Shown here: positions 5,930-14,007 of the stretch, one piece after another
How positions within the stretch are numbered: the first letter of the stretch is position 1
Layout of the letters: every line of letters starts with the position of its first letter
DNA from: Clostridia bacterium
GTDB lineage: Bacteria > Bacillota > Clostridia > Oscillospirales > CAG-382
Direction of reading: 5' to 3'
DNA length: 47,242 nt
NCBI GenBank assembly: GCA_017399965.1
Contig: JAFQAP010000034.1
Coordinates: 1-47,242 of the forward strand
Made by a program: the position numbers and the translations under genes
The notes under the pieces: model-generated
Databases searched by the model: none
The model's input: the letters and a program-made list of their open reading frames with translations, nothing else
Told to the model about the DNA's origin: nothing

Positions 5930-6805
5930 TTATTCGCAGAATCTCTTAAGATTCTCGTAGCCTACGGAAATACCCTTGATAGGATCTTCCATTCCCTCAA
6001 ATTCGATGTTTATAAATCCATCGTAGCCAATGCCCTTGAGGATGTTGATGCACTGTCTTACGGGGATATCGCCGTGACCGATAATGGAGCCGCGGAGATA
6101 GTTGCCGCCTCTGGAGCGGAACCAGCCTGCGCCGGGGTTTTCGCCTGCGCCGTTCTTGATATGGAAATCCTTTGCGTGAACGTGAACTGCATAAGGAGCC
6201 ATTATACCAACGGAATAAGGGCTGTTTGCATCTGCACAAGCAAAGTTACCCATATCTACCAGCGCGCCGAAGTTGGGGTGGTTTACGGTATTTACAAGCT
6301 TTTCTACACGGGTGGGGTCCTGAACGAAGAAACCGTGGTTTTCTACACAGGTCTTAATACCCTTGGTTGCCGCATATTCGGTAACTGCGCGGTAGCCTGC
6401 AGCAAGACGCTCTACAACCGCATCAAAGCTTCTGCCGGTCTTAACGGAATAAGGATAGCCGGGAGTAGCGTCGTGACGCATAACCTTAACGCCGTATGCT
6501 TCTGCAACGTCTACAAGGTCCTTTACACGGTCGATCTCTTTTTGCAGATCTCCGCCGGAGCCGTTAAGAAAATCACTTCCTACGCAGAAGCAGACTGCTT
6601 CTATGCCGACCTGCTTACAATAATCGCCGATATCCTTTGCGTATGCGATATATTCGTCTTTATCTGCATAAATTTTGCAGGTACCTTCAACGATATCGAG
6701 ACCTTCAAAGCCTATTTCTTTTGCTTTGTCGATACAGCCCTTTACGCCCAGATTTTCATCCTTTGCGTATTCGCGGAAGCTGTAAAGGCTAACACCTAAT
6801 TTCAT
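5930..6805 (-). CDS. Sugar phosphate isomerase/epimerase-like TIM-barrel protein
   Basis: A 291-residue protein of the xylose isomerase-like TIM-barrel superfamily (AP endonuclease 2 / IolE-like). The strand ends carry the usual metal-binding residues: Glu155 in KTCVENHG, Asp184 in ALVDMGN, His208/His210 in VHVHAKD and Glu268/Glu270 in FINIEFEG. Members isomerise, epimerise or dehydrate sugars and inositols; the exact substrate cannot be told. It lies downstream of the CBM9-like lipoprotein gene on the same strand, with a hairpin (6844-6870) between them, which may let a fraction of transcripts read through. Confidence 0.8.
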   Translation of the reverse strand: MKLGVSLYSFREYAKDENLGVKGCIDKAKEIGFEGLDIVEGTCKIYADKDEYIAYAKDIGDYCKQVGIEAVCFCVGSDFLNGSGGDLQKEIDRVKDLVDVAEAYGVKVMRHDATPGYPYSVKTGRSFDAVVERLAAGYRAVTEYAATKGIKTCVENHGFFVQDPTRVEKLVNTVNHPNFGALVDMGNFACADANSPYSVGIMAPYAVHVHAKDFHIKNGAGENPGAGWFRSRGGNYLRGSIIGHGDIPVRQCINILKGIGYDGFINIEFEGMEDPIKGISVGYENLKRFCE

Positions 6806-6843
6806 AATGTGTACTCCTTATGTTATTTGAAATTATTAAAAGT

Positions 6844-6870
6844 TCGGGTATCCCGGAACGGGATACCCGA
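6844..6870 (-). terminator. Hairpin between the CBM9-like lipoprotein and TIM-barrel genes
   Basis: A 10-bp perfect stem TCGGGTATCC/GGATACCCGA with a 7-nt loop. The minus-strand 3' side is only moderately T-rich (AACTTTTAATAATTTC), so it may act as a partial terminator or processing site. Confidence 0.55.
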
Positions 6871-6890
6871 GTAAAGGTAAAGTATATTAA

Positions 6891-8222
6891 TTACTTAAGA
6901 ACTACGGTTGCCATCTTGGACCAGTCGTTACGGCCGATGATACCGCCGCCGTTACGCATCTTAACGTTAGTCCAGTTACCGTCGCCAGATTCTTTACGAG
7001 CGTTGAGAGAGAAGGAGAGGCCGAAGGAAGCGCCGGTGTCGGGAGCTTCTTCAAAGCCGATATCTTCCCAGGAGATCTTAACTTCGTAAGTGGTGGTCTG
7101 GTTGGTTTCGTCACGGGTTACCATATAGGTACCGTCTGCGGGCTTTGTCGCACCCATGAAAGCTTCAGAAACTGCAGTGCCTGCATCGGTAACAGCGTAG
7201 CCATACTGACCAATTACACCGTCTTTTTCAGCAGTGTTATCAACGATGTAATCATAGTGCTGAGACATATACTCGCTGGTGGGAGCCTTGGTAGCAATGT
7301 TAACCTGAATGGAGCACTGGTCCCAAAGGCTGGTAGCGTTGGGGCAGTAGTGGTAATCCATTTCAACTACAACTGCGTAGTAGAGATATTCAGCATCGTA
7401 TGCAACGTAAATGTCTGCAACGATGTCGTAATCTTCGGTAGCTGCGAACTGAGCGTAGTCCCAATCGGGGTTGTCAACGTCAACGTGAGAAACAACTGCG
7501 CCGTATTCGTTAGCATTTACAACGCCATCCTGTGCGGGAGCGTTTGCAACGAAGGTTGCGTTCCAGGTAATGTCCTTAACCTGAATGCCGTGAGGATAGA
7601 TAGAATCGTCTGCGCCGTAAGCTGCGAGAGCCTTAACGTCGGATTCCTGATACTTGTGAACAACAACTACAAAACCGTCTGCGGGAATGTTAACTGCTGC
7701 GGAAGCTTCGCCTACTGCGTAGTAAGCGGTCTTAACGTAGCCGAAGTAGGGCTTTGCCTGGTATTCAGCAACCAGAACTGCATAGTCTTCAAGACCTGCG
7801 GGGGTAGCTGCGCCGAAGCGTGCGTCATAAAGGATAACTGCGCCGTAAGCCAGTTCTTCGTTGTAACCGGTAAGTACTACGGAATCAGCCTGCTCGATAC
7901 GGTCGCCGGTGTTGGGAGCTCCGTAGGAGAGATACTTGTTGGTATCTTCGGGGATCTCGATCACGTTGCCGCTTTCATCTGTGGGAACAGATTCTTCGGG
8001 AACAGACTCATCGGGAACAGACTCATCATCGGGAGTGGATTCTGCGGGAGTAGAATCCTCATCGGGAGTGGATTCTGCAGGATCAGAATCTTCAACGGGA
8101 GTGGATTCGCCTGCAACGGAAGAATCGTCGCCTGCGGGGGTCTTGGAGGTCTCATCGCCGCCGCAAGCTGCAAGAGCAACTACCATAATGGCAACGAGAA
8201 GGAAAGCTAATACTTTTTTCAT
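6891..8222 (-). CDS. Secreted lipoprotein with acidic Ser/Pro/Thr linker and CBM9-like domain
   Basis: A 443-residue protein. A lipoprotein signal peptide ends in LAAC (Cys20). Residues about 21-95 are a low-complexity linker of repeated ESTP/DDES/ESVP units. A globular region follows. Its C-terminal half looks like a family 9 carbohydrate-binding (DOMON-like) domain: VADIYVAYDAEYLYYAVVV, then LWDQCSIQV, and a late EVKISWEDIG...FGLSFSLNAR block. It is therefore expected to be tethered outside the membrane and to bind a sugar or polymer. The gene is alone under a strong promoter and is followed, after a hairpin, by a sugar-isomerase-like gene, which fits a carbohydrate role. No catalytic domain is visible. 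Confidence 0.75.
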   Translation of the reverse strand: MKKVLAFLLVAIMVVALAACGGDETSKTPAGDDSSVAGESTPVEDSDPAESTPDEDSTPAESTPDDESVPDESVPEESVPTDESGNVIEIPEDTNKYLSYGAPNTGDRIEQADSVVLTGYNEELAYGAVILYDARFGAATPAGLEDYAVLVAEYQAKPYFGYVKTAYYAVGEASAAVNIPADGFVVVVHKYQESDVKALAAYGADDSIYPHGIQVKDITWNATFVANAPAQDGVVNANEYGAVVSHVDVDNPDWDYAQFAATEDYDIVADIYVAYDAEYLYYAVVVEMDYHYCPNATSLWDQCSIQVNIATKAPTSEYMSQHYDYIVDNTAEKDGVIGQYGYAVTDAGTAVSEAFMGATKPADGTYMVTRDETNQTTTYEVKISWEDIGFEEAPDTGASFGLSFSLNARKESGDGNWTNVKMRNGGGIIGRNDWSKMATVVLK

Positions 8223-8277
8223 TGTTTTTTCTCCTTTTTGAATTCAAAATTGTTAAAAACAATTTCTTCTGCGTAAT

Positions 8278-8306
8278 ATAATACCATACATTTATGCAAA
8301 TTGCAA
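8278..8306 (-). promoter_or_regulatory. Promoter and 5' UTR hairpin of the CBM9-like lipoprotein gene
   Basis: TTGCAA (8306-8301) and TATTAT (8283-8278) on the minus strand are 17 bp apart. In the leader a perfect 8-bp stem AAATTGTT/AACAATTT (8247-8265) sits just upstream of the AAAGGAG site (8231-8237) and could stabilise the mRNA or modulate initiation. Confidence 0.75.
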
Positions 8307-8347
8307 TAGCATTATGGAAAGCACATCGCGTTTTTTGAATTTTTTAT

Positions 8348-9583
8348 TCATTCTGCACAAGCTAATTTTACACAGCAACACAGAACAGGCAGGGCTTTCT
8401 CCAATTCGTCAAGAGAAGGATATGTGGGCGCGATACGGATAATATTATCATCGGGGTTATAGCCGTAAGGATGGGTAGCGCCTGCGGGGGTAAGCTTTAA
8501 GCCCGCTTCCGCCGCCAAGGAAACCACTCTCTTTGCTTTTCCCTTGGGGGTATACAAAGCAAGGAAGTAACCGCCGTTGGGGTTGGTCCACCAAACTTCG
8601 GGAATACCGGAAAGCTCGTTGGTGAAGGTGCGGCGTACAAGCTCGAACTTGGGTCTGATAAGGCTCAAGTGAACGCCCATCTGCGCCTTTATATCGTCAA
8701 AGGTGCGGAAAACACGGGCGTGGCGGAGCTGATTAAGCTTATCCGGACCGACGGTCTGTATTGCAAGCTCTTTAAGTATACGCTGTATGTTTGCGCGGGA
8801 GGAAGCTATACAGGAAATACCCGCACCGGGGAAGGATATTTTGGAGGTGGAGGCAAAGATAAAGAATCTGTCCTCGTTGCCGCACTTTTTAGCTTCGTGA
8901 AGCACCTCAAGCAGATAATCGGGATGGTCGGTAAGATCGTGCCATACGTATGCGTTATCCCAGAACACGCGGAAATCCTTTGCCGCAGTCTTCATACGGG
9001 CAAAACGGCGCACGGTTTCATCGGAATAAGTAATACCCGAAGGGTTGGAATATTTGGGCACACACCAGATACCCTTTATGGTCTCGTCCTCTGCGACCAG
9101 CTTTTCTACGATATCCATATCGGGGCCGTCTTCGTTCATAGGAACGTTGATCATATTTATATTGAAATATTCGCAGATGGCAAAATGACGGTCATAACCG
9201 GGAACGGGACAAAGGAAGGACACCTTATCGTATTTAGCCCAGGGCTTCATACCGTCCACAACGCCGTGGCTCATAGCACGGGCGATGGTATCGTACATAA
9301 GGTTAAGGGAGGAGTTACCGCCCACGATTATCTCGTGCATGGTAAGTCCCAGCATAGAAGCGAAAAGACGCTTGGATTCGTCGATACCGTCAAGGCCGCC
9401 GTAGTTACAGCAGTCAACACCGTTTTCGGAAATACATTCCTCACGGGTGGTAACGGCGGTAAGCAGACGCTCCATAGTGTCAAGCTGTTGAGTGGAAGGT
9501 TTTCCGCGGGACATATCAAGTTTGAGTCCCGAAGATTTATACTGTTCGTACTCTGCGCGGAGAGCGTTAAGATCAAAATTCAT
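8348..9583 (-). CDS. PLP-dependent aminotransferase, aspartate aminotransferase-like (PF12897 type)
   Basis: A 411-residue fold-type I aminotransferase. PLP-site residues are intact: NPSG (180-183), DNAY (209-212), and the Schiff-base lysine K248 in STSKISFPG; a C-terminal Arg in IIRIAPTYP would bind the substrate carboxylate. The N-terminus (LDMSRGKPST) and the YGGLDGIDESKRLFASMLG stretch resemble the PF12897 aspartate aminotransferase subgroup, so transamination of aspartate or a related amino acid with 2-oxoglutarate is likely. It begins 23 bp after asnS with AGGTGA as ribosome-binding site and is likely cotranscribed. Aspartate supply for asparagine synthesis is one possible link. Confidence 0.82.
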   Translation of the reverse strand: MNFDLNALRAEYEQYKSSGLKLDMSRGKPSTQQLDTMERLLTAVTTREECISENGVDCCNYGGLDGIDESKRLFASMLGLTMHEIIVGGNSSLNLMYDTIARAMSHGVVDGMKPWAKYDKVSFLCPVPGYDRHFAICEYFNINMINVPMNEDGPDMDIVEKLVAEDETIKGIWCVPKYSNPSGITYSDETVRRFARMKTAAKDFRVFWDNAYVWHDLTDHPDYLLEVLHEAKKCGNEDRFFIFASTSKISFPGAGISCIASSRANIQRILKELAIQTVGPDKLNQLRHARVFRTFDDIKAQMGVHLSLIRPKFELVRRTFTNELSGIPEVWWTNPNGGYFLALYTPKGKAKRVVSLAAEAGLKLTPAGATHPYGYNPDDNIIRIAPTYPSLDELEKALPVLCCCVKLACAE

Positions 9584-9605
9584 AAGAGTTCACCTGTGTA
9601 GAAAA

Positions 9606-11012
9606 TTAGAATTCGGCATTACCGAAGGTACGGGGGAATGCCTCTACGTCACGTATATTGGAAACACCCGTAATATACATTATAAGACGCTCAAAGCCGA
9701 TACCGAAGCCTGCGTGGTGAACGCCGCCGTATTTGCGAAGGTCCATATACCACTTATAGCTTTCGGGCTCCAAGCCAAGCTCTTCTATGCGCTGCATAAG
9801 AAGATCGTAGCGTTCTTCTCTCTGGCTTCCGCCGATAAGCTCGCCTACGCCGGGCACAAGCATATCTGCGGCGGCAACGGTCTTGCCGTCGTCGTTAAGG
9901 CGCATATAGAAGGATTTTATCTCCTTGGGGTAATCGGTTACGAATACGGGGCAGCCGAATATCTTTTCGGTAAGATATCTTTCGTGCTCGGTCTGCAGGT
10001 CGCAGCCCCAATAAGGAGTAAACTCAAACTTATTGCCGCTTTCGGAAAGAAGCTTTATTGCCTCTGTATAGGTTACACGCTTGAAATCGGAGTTAACAAG
10101 ATCGTTAAGGCGGGCTTTGAGTCCCGTATCCACAAATTTGTTGAAGAATTCTATTTCTTCGGGGCAGTTTTCAAGAACGTATGCGATAACGTATTTGGTC
10201 ATACGCTCTGCAAGGTCCATATCGTCCTCAAGGTCGGCAAAAGCGATCTCGGGCTCGATCATCCAAAACTCTGCGGCGTGGCGCTGGGTGTTGGATTTTT
10301 CTGCGCGGAAGGTGGGACCGAAGGTATATACGTTTGCAAATGCCATTGCAAAGCATTCTACGTTAAGCTGACCGGAAACGGTGAGAGAGGTAGGCTTTCC
10401 AAAGAAATCCTGAGTAAAATCCACCTTGCCGTCCTCTGTGCGGGGAGGCTCGGATGCGTCCAGCGTGGTAACACGGAACATTTCGCCCGCACCCTCGCAG
10501 TCGCTGGTAGTGATAAGAGGAGTGTGAACGTATACAAAACCGTTTTCAGCAAAGAATTTGTGTATTCCCTGCGCCGCTACGCTTCTTACTCTGAATACCG
10601 CGTTAAAGGTGTTTGCGCGGGGACGCAGATGTGCGATGGAACGCAAAAATTCGGGAGAATGGCGCTTGGGCTGAAGAGGATAATCGGGCGTGGAAGTGCC
10701 TGCTATCTCTACCCGCTCCGCCTTTATCTCAAAGGGCTGCTTTGCGTTAGGTGTAAGCTCAAGAACGCCGGTAACTTTGAGTGCCGCGCCTATATTCTGG
10801 TGAGCGATATCTTTATAATTATCGAGCTTGGACTCCTCGAACACGACCTGAACGGGCTTGAAATAAGAACCGTCGTTAAGTTCGATAAAACCGAAGGCAT
10901 TAGAAGAGCGCAAATTGCGCACCCATCCCCCTATCGTAACCCTTTGTCCGCCCAGTTCGGCAGAACGGGAATACAGTGTTTTTACTGTCGTAAGCTCTTT
11001 TTTAATAGACAT
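9606..11012 (-). CDS. asnS: Asparaginyl-tRNA synthetase
   Basis: A 468-residue class IIb synthetase that attaches asparagine to tRNA-Asn. The N-terminal OB-fold anticodon-binding domain (about 15-110, with [11 protein letters not shown]) is followed by the catalytic domain. Motif 2 is seen as [20 protein letters not shown] and motif 3 as [13 protein letters not shown] near the C-terminus. The NTQRH and [10 protein letters not shown] signatures separate AsnRS from AspRS. Length is normal for the family. It has its own sigma-A promoter (11047-11075) and no T-box leader. Confidence 0.95.
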   Translation of the reverse strand: MSIKKELTTVKTLYSRSAELGGQRVTIGGWVRNLRSSNAFGFIELNDGSYFKPVQVVFEESKLDNYKDIAHQNIGAALKVTGVLELTPNAKQPFEIKAERVEIAGTSTPDYPLQPKRHSPEFLRSIAHLRPRANTFNAVFRVRSVAAQGIHKFFAENGFVYVHTPLITTSDCEGAGEMFRVTTLDASEPPRTEDGKVDFTQDFFGKPTSLTVSGQLNVECFAMAFANVYTFGPTFRAEKSNTQRHAAEFWMIEPEIAFADLEDDMDLAERMTKYVIAYVLENCPEEIEFFNKFVDTGLKARLNDLVNSDFKRVTYTEAIKLLSESGNKFEFTPYWGCDLQTEHERYLTEKIFGCPVFVTDYPKEIKSFYMRLNDDGKTVAAADMLVPGVGELIGGSQREERYDLLMQRIEELGLEPESYKWYMDLRKYGGVHHAGFGIGFERLIMYITGVSNIRDVEAFPRTFGNAEF

Positions 11013-11046
11013 AATCTTTCTTTCTCCTTTTTTAAGGTCAAATGAT

Positions 11047-11075
11047 ATTATACCACATACGTTATATTATTGCAA
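11047..11075 (-). promoter_or_regulatory. Promoter of asnS and the aminotransferase
   Basis: TTGCAA (11075-11070) and TATAAT (11052-11047), minus strand, with a 17-bp spacer, 34 bp upstream of the asnS start. The leader is too short for a T-box. Confidence 0.8.
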
Positions 11076-11143
11076 GTTATTGGAAGAAAAATTATTAATA
11101 TAATATGAATAATAAAACATAAAAACCAAAGGATTTTTTTGAA

Positions 11144-12343
11144 TTATATTCCCAAACCGCTGTTTACCGAGCTGGCGCGGGTAACCGCTTCCCCGCCGAA
11201 GCGGGCTCGGATACGGTCTATGGCAGTTTCCAGCTTTTCGTTTTTCTCTCTGCGTGTACTTTCGTCGCTAAAAAAGCTTTGCTGTACCCCTACCGTATCC
11301 GCTTTGCAAATGTCCATTCCCGTAACGGTAAGGGAGCGGATAGGCTTTGATATATCCGTAAGTTCACGTATTATGTCAACCGAAACGGAAGCGATGTCTT
11401 TGCAAAAGCAGGTGGGATTTCTTAATTTGCGCCGGCGTGACACAGTGTTCAGATTCGTATCTCTTACAGCCACCGCCACGGTACCGCACATTACACCGTA
11501 TGACCGCATACGGGAGGACACCGTATCCGCAAGTGCCCACACGGCAGCGCGGATATCGTCAAGCCCCAAAAGGTCGCGCCGGAAGGTCATACCGTTGCCT
11601 ACGGATTTAATTTCCCGCTCCGTATTGACAGGGGTAACGGGAGAGCATTCCGCACCCGTGGCGTAATCGAACAGGGTGGCGCCGTTTTTTCCCAAAGCGT
11701 CAGACATCGCCTTTCTGCCTGCCAAGGCAACGTCCCCCACCGTTTTTATTCCGATGCGGTTTAAACGGGCGGTGGTGCTCCGCCCCGCAAAAAGAAGGGC
11801 AGACACGGGCAGGGGGTAAACTATATCTTTAAAATTTTCACGGGAGATGACCGTAGTGGCGTCCGGCTTTTTGTAATCGCTTCCCAGCTTGGCAAATACC
11901 TTGTTAAAGGAAACTCCCACGGAAACGGTTATACCCACCTCGCGGTATATGCGCTCCCGCAAGGCATCGGCTATCTGCTTTCCGTCCCCGAAAAGGTTTT
12001 TGCTTGCGGTTACGTCCAGCCAGCTTTCGTCTATGCCGAAGGGCTCGATAAGATCGGTATATTTATAAAATATCTCCCCTATTCTTCGGCTGAACTGCTC
12101 GTATTCACGGTAATGGGGTTGAGCAATAACAAGATGCGGACACTTTTTCTTTGCCTGCCATATAACCTCCCCCGTTTTTACCCCGAACCTTTTTGCAAGC
12201 TCATTTTTGGCAAGAACTATTCCGTGCCGTTCCTCCGAAGAACCGCACACCGCCATAGGCACGTTGGCGTATGAGGGGTTGAACACCGTTTCCACCGATG
12301 CAAAAAAAGAGTTGCAATCGCAGTGCAACACCGTTCTATCCAC
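11144..12343 (-). CDS. dinB: Y-family DNA polymerase (Pol IV/UmuC-like)
   Basis: A 399-residue translesion polymerase. The palm-domain metal site is present: HCDCNSFFASVE near the N-terminus (Asp9) and GIDESWLDV (Asp105, Glu106). A helix-hairpin-helix-like region (RIGIKTVGDVA) and a C-terminal little-finger domain follow. I see no clear QLxLF beta-clamp peptide at the C-terminus. The start is a GTG at 12343 with GAGGTG 8 nt upstream. The promoter carries two perfect LexA boxes (12378-12407), so it belongs to the SOS regulon. The symbol is assigned by family; some Firmicutes call similar proteins UvrX or YqjW. Confidence 0.9.
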   Translation of the reverse strand: MDRTVLHCDCNSFFASVETVFNPSYANVPMAVCGSSEERHGIVLAKNELAKRFGVKTGEVIWQAKKKCPHLVIAQPHYREYEQFSRRIGEIFYKYTDLIEPFGIDESWLDVTASKNLFGDGKQIADALRERIYREVGITVSVGVSFNKVFAKLGSDYKKPDATTVISRENFKDIVYPLPVSALLFAGRSTTARLNRIGIKTVGDVALAGRKAMSDALGKNGATLFDYATGAECSPVTPVNTEREIKSVGNGMTFRRDLLGLDDIRAAVWALADTVSSRMRSYGVMCGTVAVAVRDTNLNTVSRRRKLRNPTCFCKDIASVSVDIIRELTDISKPIRSLTVTGMDICKADTVGVQQSFFSDESTRREKNEKLETAIDRIRARFGGEAVTRASSVNSGLGI

Positions 12344-12365
12344 AATAAATTCACCTCGCCCGAAA

Positions 12366-12407
12366 ATTATACCACACGAACATTCGTTCTGTCAAGAACA
12401 AATGTTC
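12366..12407 (-). promoter_or_regulatory. SOS promoter with two LexA boxes
   Basis: Minus-strand TTGACA (12395-12390) and TATAAT (12371-12366) are 18 bp apart. GAACATTCGTTC (12378-12389) fills the spacer and GAACAAATGTTC (12396-12407) abuts the -35 box; both match GAACnnnnGTTC exactly and are 18 bp apart centre to centre. LexA bound at either would block RNA polymerase. Confidence 0.9.
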
Positions 12408-12490
12408 CAAATAGGGCGAAAATAAACCGCAAAGCCTTAGCCTCGGATGCTAAAGGATAGTTATAGAACTTTTACAAAAATTGAATATAG

Positions 12491-12527
12491 AAAAGCTTTC
12501 GATAAGATAATTGTCGAAGGCTTTTTT
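12491..12527 (+). terminator. Orphan plus-strand terminator upstream of the leader ORF
   Basis: Stem AAAAGCTTTCGATAA/TTGTCGAAGGCTTTT with a 5-nt loop (two G-U pairs), then TTTTTTATT. Apart from it and a weak CCTTAGC/GCTAAAGG hairpin near 12434-12457, I see nothing in 12408-12538. No plus-strand gene lies upstream for it to terminate, so it may be the edge of a transferred segment or a shield against antisense transcription of the polymerase promoter. Confidence 0.65.
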
Positions 12528-12538
12528 ATTACAAGACA

Positions 12539-12567
12539 TTGACAGAATAAACTCCCTGTGGTATAAC
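12539..12567 (+). promoter_or_regulatory. Promoter of the leader ORF and GNAT gene
   Basis: TTGACA (12539-12544), a 17-bp spacer and TATAAC (12562-12567). The predicted transcript starts about 14 nt before the leader ORF. Confidence 0.85.
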
Positions 12568-12587
12568 ACATTTGAAAGGAGGACCAC

Positions 12588-12710
12588 GTGCTTAGAACGA
12601 AATATAATTTTATTGAACCAAGAAAACTATTGATCTCTTATAAAATGTATGAGTTCGTGTGCGTATTTCTTGGCTTTTTGTTTTATATACGTTCTTTGCA
12701 CTTCCCGTAA
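12588..12710 (+). CDS. 40-residue leader ORF in a self-complementary segment
   Basis: A GTG-started frame of 40 codons with an excellent ribosome-binding site (AAAGGAGG, 5 nt upstream) begins MLRTKYNFIEPRKLL and ends in a hydrophobic stretch (FVCVFLGFLFYIRSLHFP). The DNA folds on itself: 12588-12599 (GTGCTTAGAACG) pairs with 12690-12701 (CGTTCTTTGCAC), and inside this CCAAGAAA (12618-12625) pairs with TTTCTTGG (12666-12673). It lies 60 bp before the GNAT gene, which has its own GGAGG. The arrangement resembles leader peptides that control antibiotic-resistance genes, but this is inference; I do not recognise the peptide. Confidence 0.55.
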   Translation: MLRTKYNFIEPRKLLISYKMYEFVCVFLGFLFYIRSLHFP

Positions 12711-12770
12711 CCTTGTATTGTTTATTTATTTGTTTACAAAATTAATCATAAAAATTATGGAGGATAATTA

Positions 12771-13685
12771 ATGAACAATACTTGTTTTACTATTTGCAAA
12801 GCCAATCAAGAACAGAGGGATTATGTTTTAGAACGATTTCCTAATATAAAAAAAGAAGAGCGAGAAAACGCAATTATATATGTGGCAGTTAATGAATTAG
12901 ATAATATAATTGGCAGAATCCTTGTTACAGAGAACGATGTGCCGAAACCTCTCTTCGGAAAGTATTGGTATATTATTAATGTTTTCGTACACCCAAAATT
13001 CAGAAGAATGGGGATTGCCACTGAGCTGGTGAATAAAATAAAAAGTCAAGCAGAACTGTCCGAGGTCCTTTATCTTTACGGTTCCGCTAATGCAACTGTT
13101 GAAGCAAGTATGTTTTGGTTTAATCAAAATTTCACTCTTAATTCATATGGTAAAAAGCAAGATAATGTGAAAGAACCCTTACTTTATGGAAACTATCATC
13201 ATTTTTTTAGTTACCGCGTTGAACGTAAAACTTTGGTTCCCAACAATACTTTTAATCACATCAAACGAGCTTCAACAGATGAAATACAACAAGCAATAGA
13301 TACTTATATTTATGATGATAAGAAAAAAGCGTATTTTTTGAGTAAATCAAATAGCCTTTTGGGATTTGTAGCGATAGGAGATAATGAAAATATACAAGGA
13401 GCAATCATAGCATTCCCCGACAGTATGCAGGCTCCGCTTGATTCTACTCGTTTGTGGATCAACGTGTTTGTTGAACCGGAATGTCGGAATCAAGGAATCG
13501 GAAAGGCTCTTGTATATGAAGTATACCGATATGCAAAAGAAAATGATTTCGTCCAATTAACTAATTTTGACACCACAGAAGATAATATCGGTTTTTGGTA
13601 TGAAATAGGTTTCGATATTTTCTTTTGGGGAGTTAATGCCTCAACCGGAAAACGAGGTACAACTGCAATGATCCGTGTTAAATAA
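12771..13685 (+). CDS. Tandem GNAT-family N-acetyltransferase
   Basis: A 304-residue protein with two GNAT folds. The acetyl-CoA-binding motif A appears twice: VHPKFRRMGIATELV (about residues 82-96) and VEPECRNQGIGKALV (about 232-246). Both keep the Arg/Gln-x-x-Gly-x-Gly/Ala pyrophosphate loop, so both halves may be active. The substrate is unknown; acetylation of an antibiotic, amine or protein is possible. The gene is much richer in A and T than its neighbours, is on the opposite strand, and is bounded by an orphan terminator and a hairpin array. These signs point to acquisition by transfer. GGAGG precedes the ATG by 8 nt. Confidence 0.85.
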   Translation: MNNTCFTICKANQEQRDYVLERFPNIKKEERENAIIYVAVNELDNIIGRILVTENDVPKPLFGKYWYIINVFVHPKFRRMGIATELVNKIKSQAELSEVLYLYGSANATVEASMFWFNQNFTLNSYGKKQDNVKEPLLYGNYHHFFSYRVERKTLVPNNTFNHIKRASTDEIQQAIDTYIYDDKKKAYFLSKSNSLLGFVAIGDNENIQGAIIAFPDSMQAPLDSTRLWINVFVEPECRNQGIGKALVYEVYRYAKENDFVQLTNFDTTEDNIGFWYEIGFDIFFWGVNASTGKRGTTAMIRVK

Positions 13686-13708
13686 AAACTCATAATATAA
13701 AGTCAAAT

Positions 13709-13737
13709 CCTCCGATAAGGAAAATCCTTATCGGAGG
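13709..13737 (+). terminator. Hairpin after the GNAT gene
   Basis: A perfect 12-bp stem CCTCCGATAAGG/CCTTATCGGAGG with a 5-nt loop, 24 bp after the stop codon. The T tract is weak, so termination strength is uncertain. Between it and the array at 13807 I see nothing else. Confidence 0.6.
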
Positions 13738-13806
13738 CTAATTGTATAATCCGGATTTTGCCATTGTATTGGTAGTGAATCGGTGCGCGTTTTCTGTTGA
13801 TTTTCA

Positions 13807-13949
13807 GTGATATGCTGTCTTCGACAGCGTGATATTTTTGCGCTCGCAAAAGTGATATTGCTCTGTAAACAGAGCAGTTATATTCTATTCGCCTTAAAGT
13901 CCGCAAAGCAACAGAACGGCACTTTTAGCAAAATTTAGCGGCGAATAGA
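13807..13949. repeat. Hairpin array 3 with GTGATAT spacers
   Basis: Hairpins GCTGTC-TTC-GACAGC (13814-13828), TTTTGC-GCTC-GCAAAA (13836-13851) and TGCTCTGT-AA-ACAGAGCA (13859-13876) are separated by a 7-nt spacer: GTGATAT at 13807, 13829 and 13852, and GTTATAT at 13877. The last unit is larger: TCTATTCGCC (13884-13893) pairs with GGCGAATAGA (13940-13949) around a 46-nt loop. Stems are unrelated to one another while spacers are constant, as in arrays 1 and 2. The array lies between the GNAT gene and the terminator of the eight-gene operon. Confidence 0.85.
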
Positions 13950-13952
13950 GTT

Positions 13953-13980
13953 GGAGTTGTGTTCTAAAGAACACAACTCC
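13953..13980 (-). terminator. Terminator of the dapA-to-LURP-one operon
   Basis: A perfect 12-bp stem GGAGTTGTGTTC/GAACACAACTCC with TAAA loop, 27 bp past the end of the last gene of the operon. It has a short T-rich plus-strand tail but no T run on the minus strand, so strength there is uncertain. It could instead be the last member of array 3. Confidence 0.55.
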
Positions 13981-14007
13981 TTTGCCTTGCGGTTTGAAAT
14001 ATAATTT

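Noticed and set aside
9492..11045. Long plus-strand open frame opposite asnS and the aminotransferase start
   Set aside because: It is an antisense shadow of two well-conserved genes, Cys- and Gly-rich in an unnatural way, with no ribosome-binding site or homology. The same applies to long frames opposite dapA/dapB, icd and the CBM9-like lipoprotein.
11013..11143. T-box riboswitch before asnS
   Set aside because: The distance from the promoter to the start codon is about 35 nt and there is no Stem I, T-box sequence or terminator/antiterminator pair.
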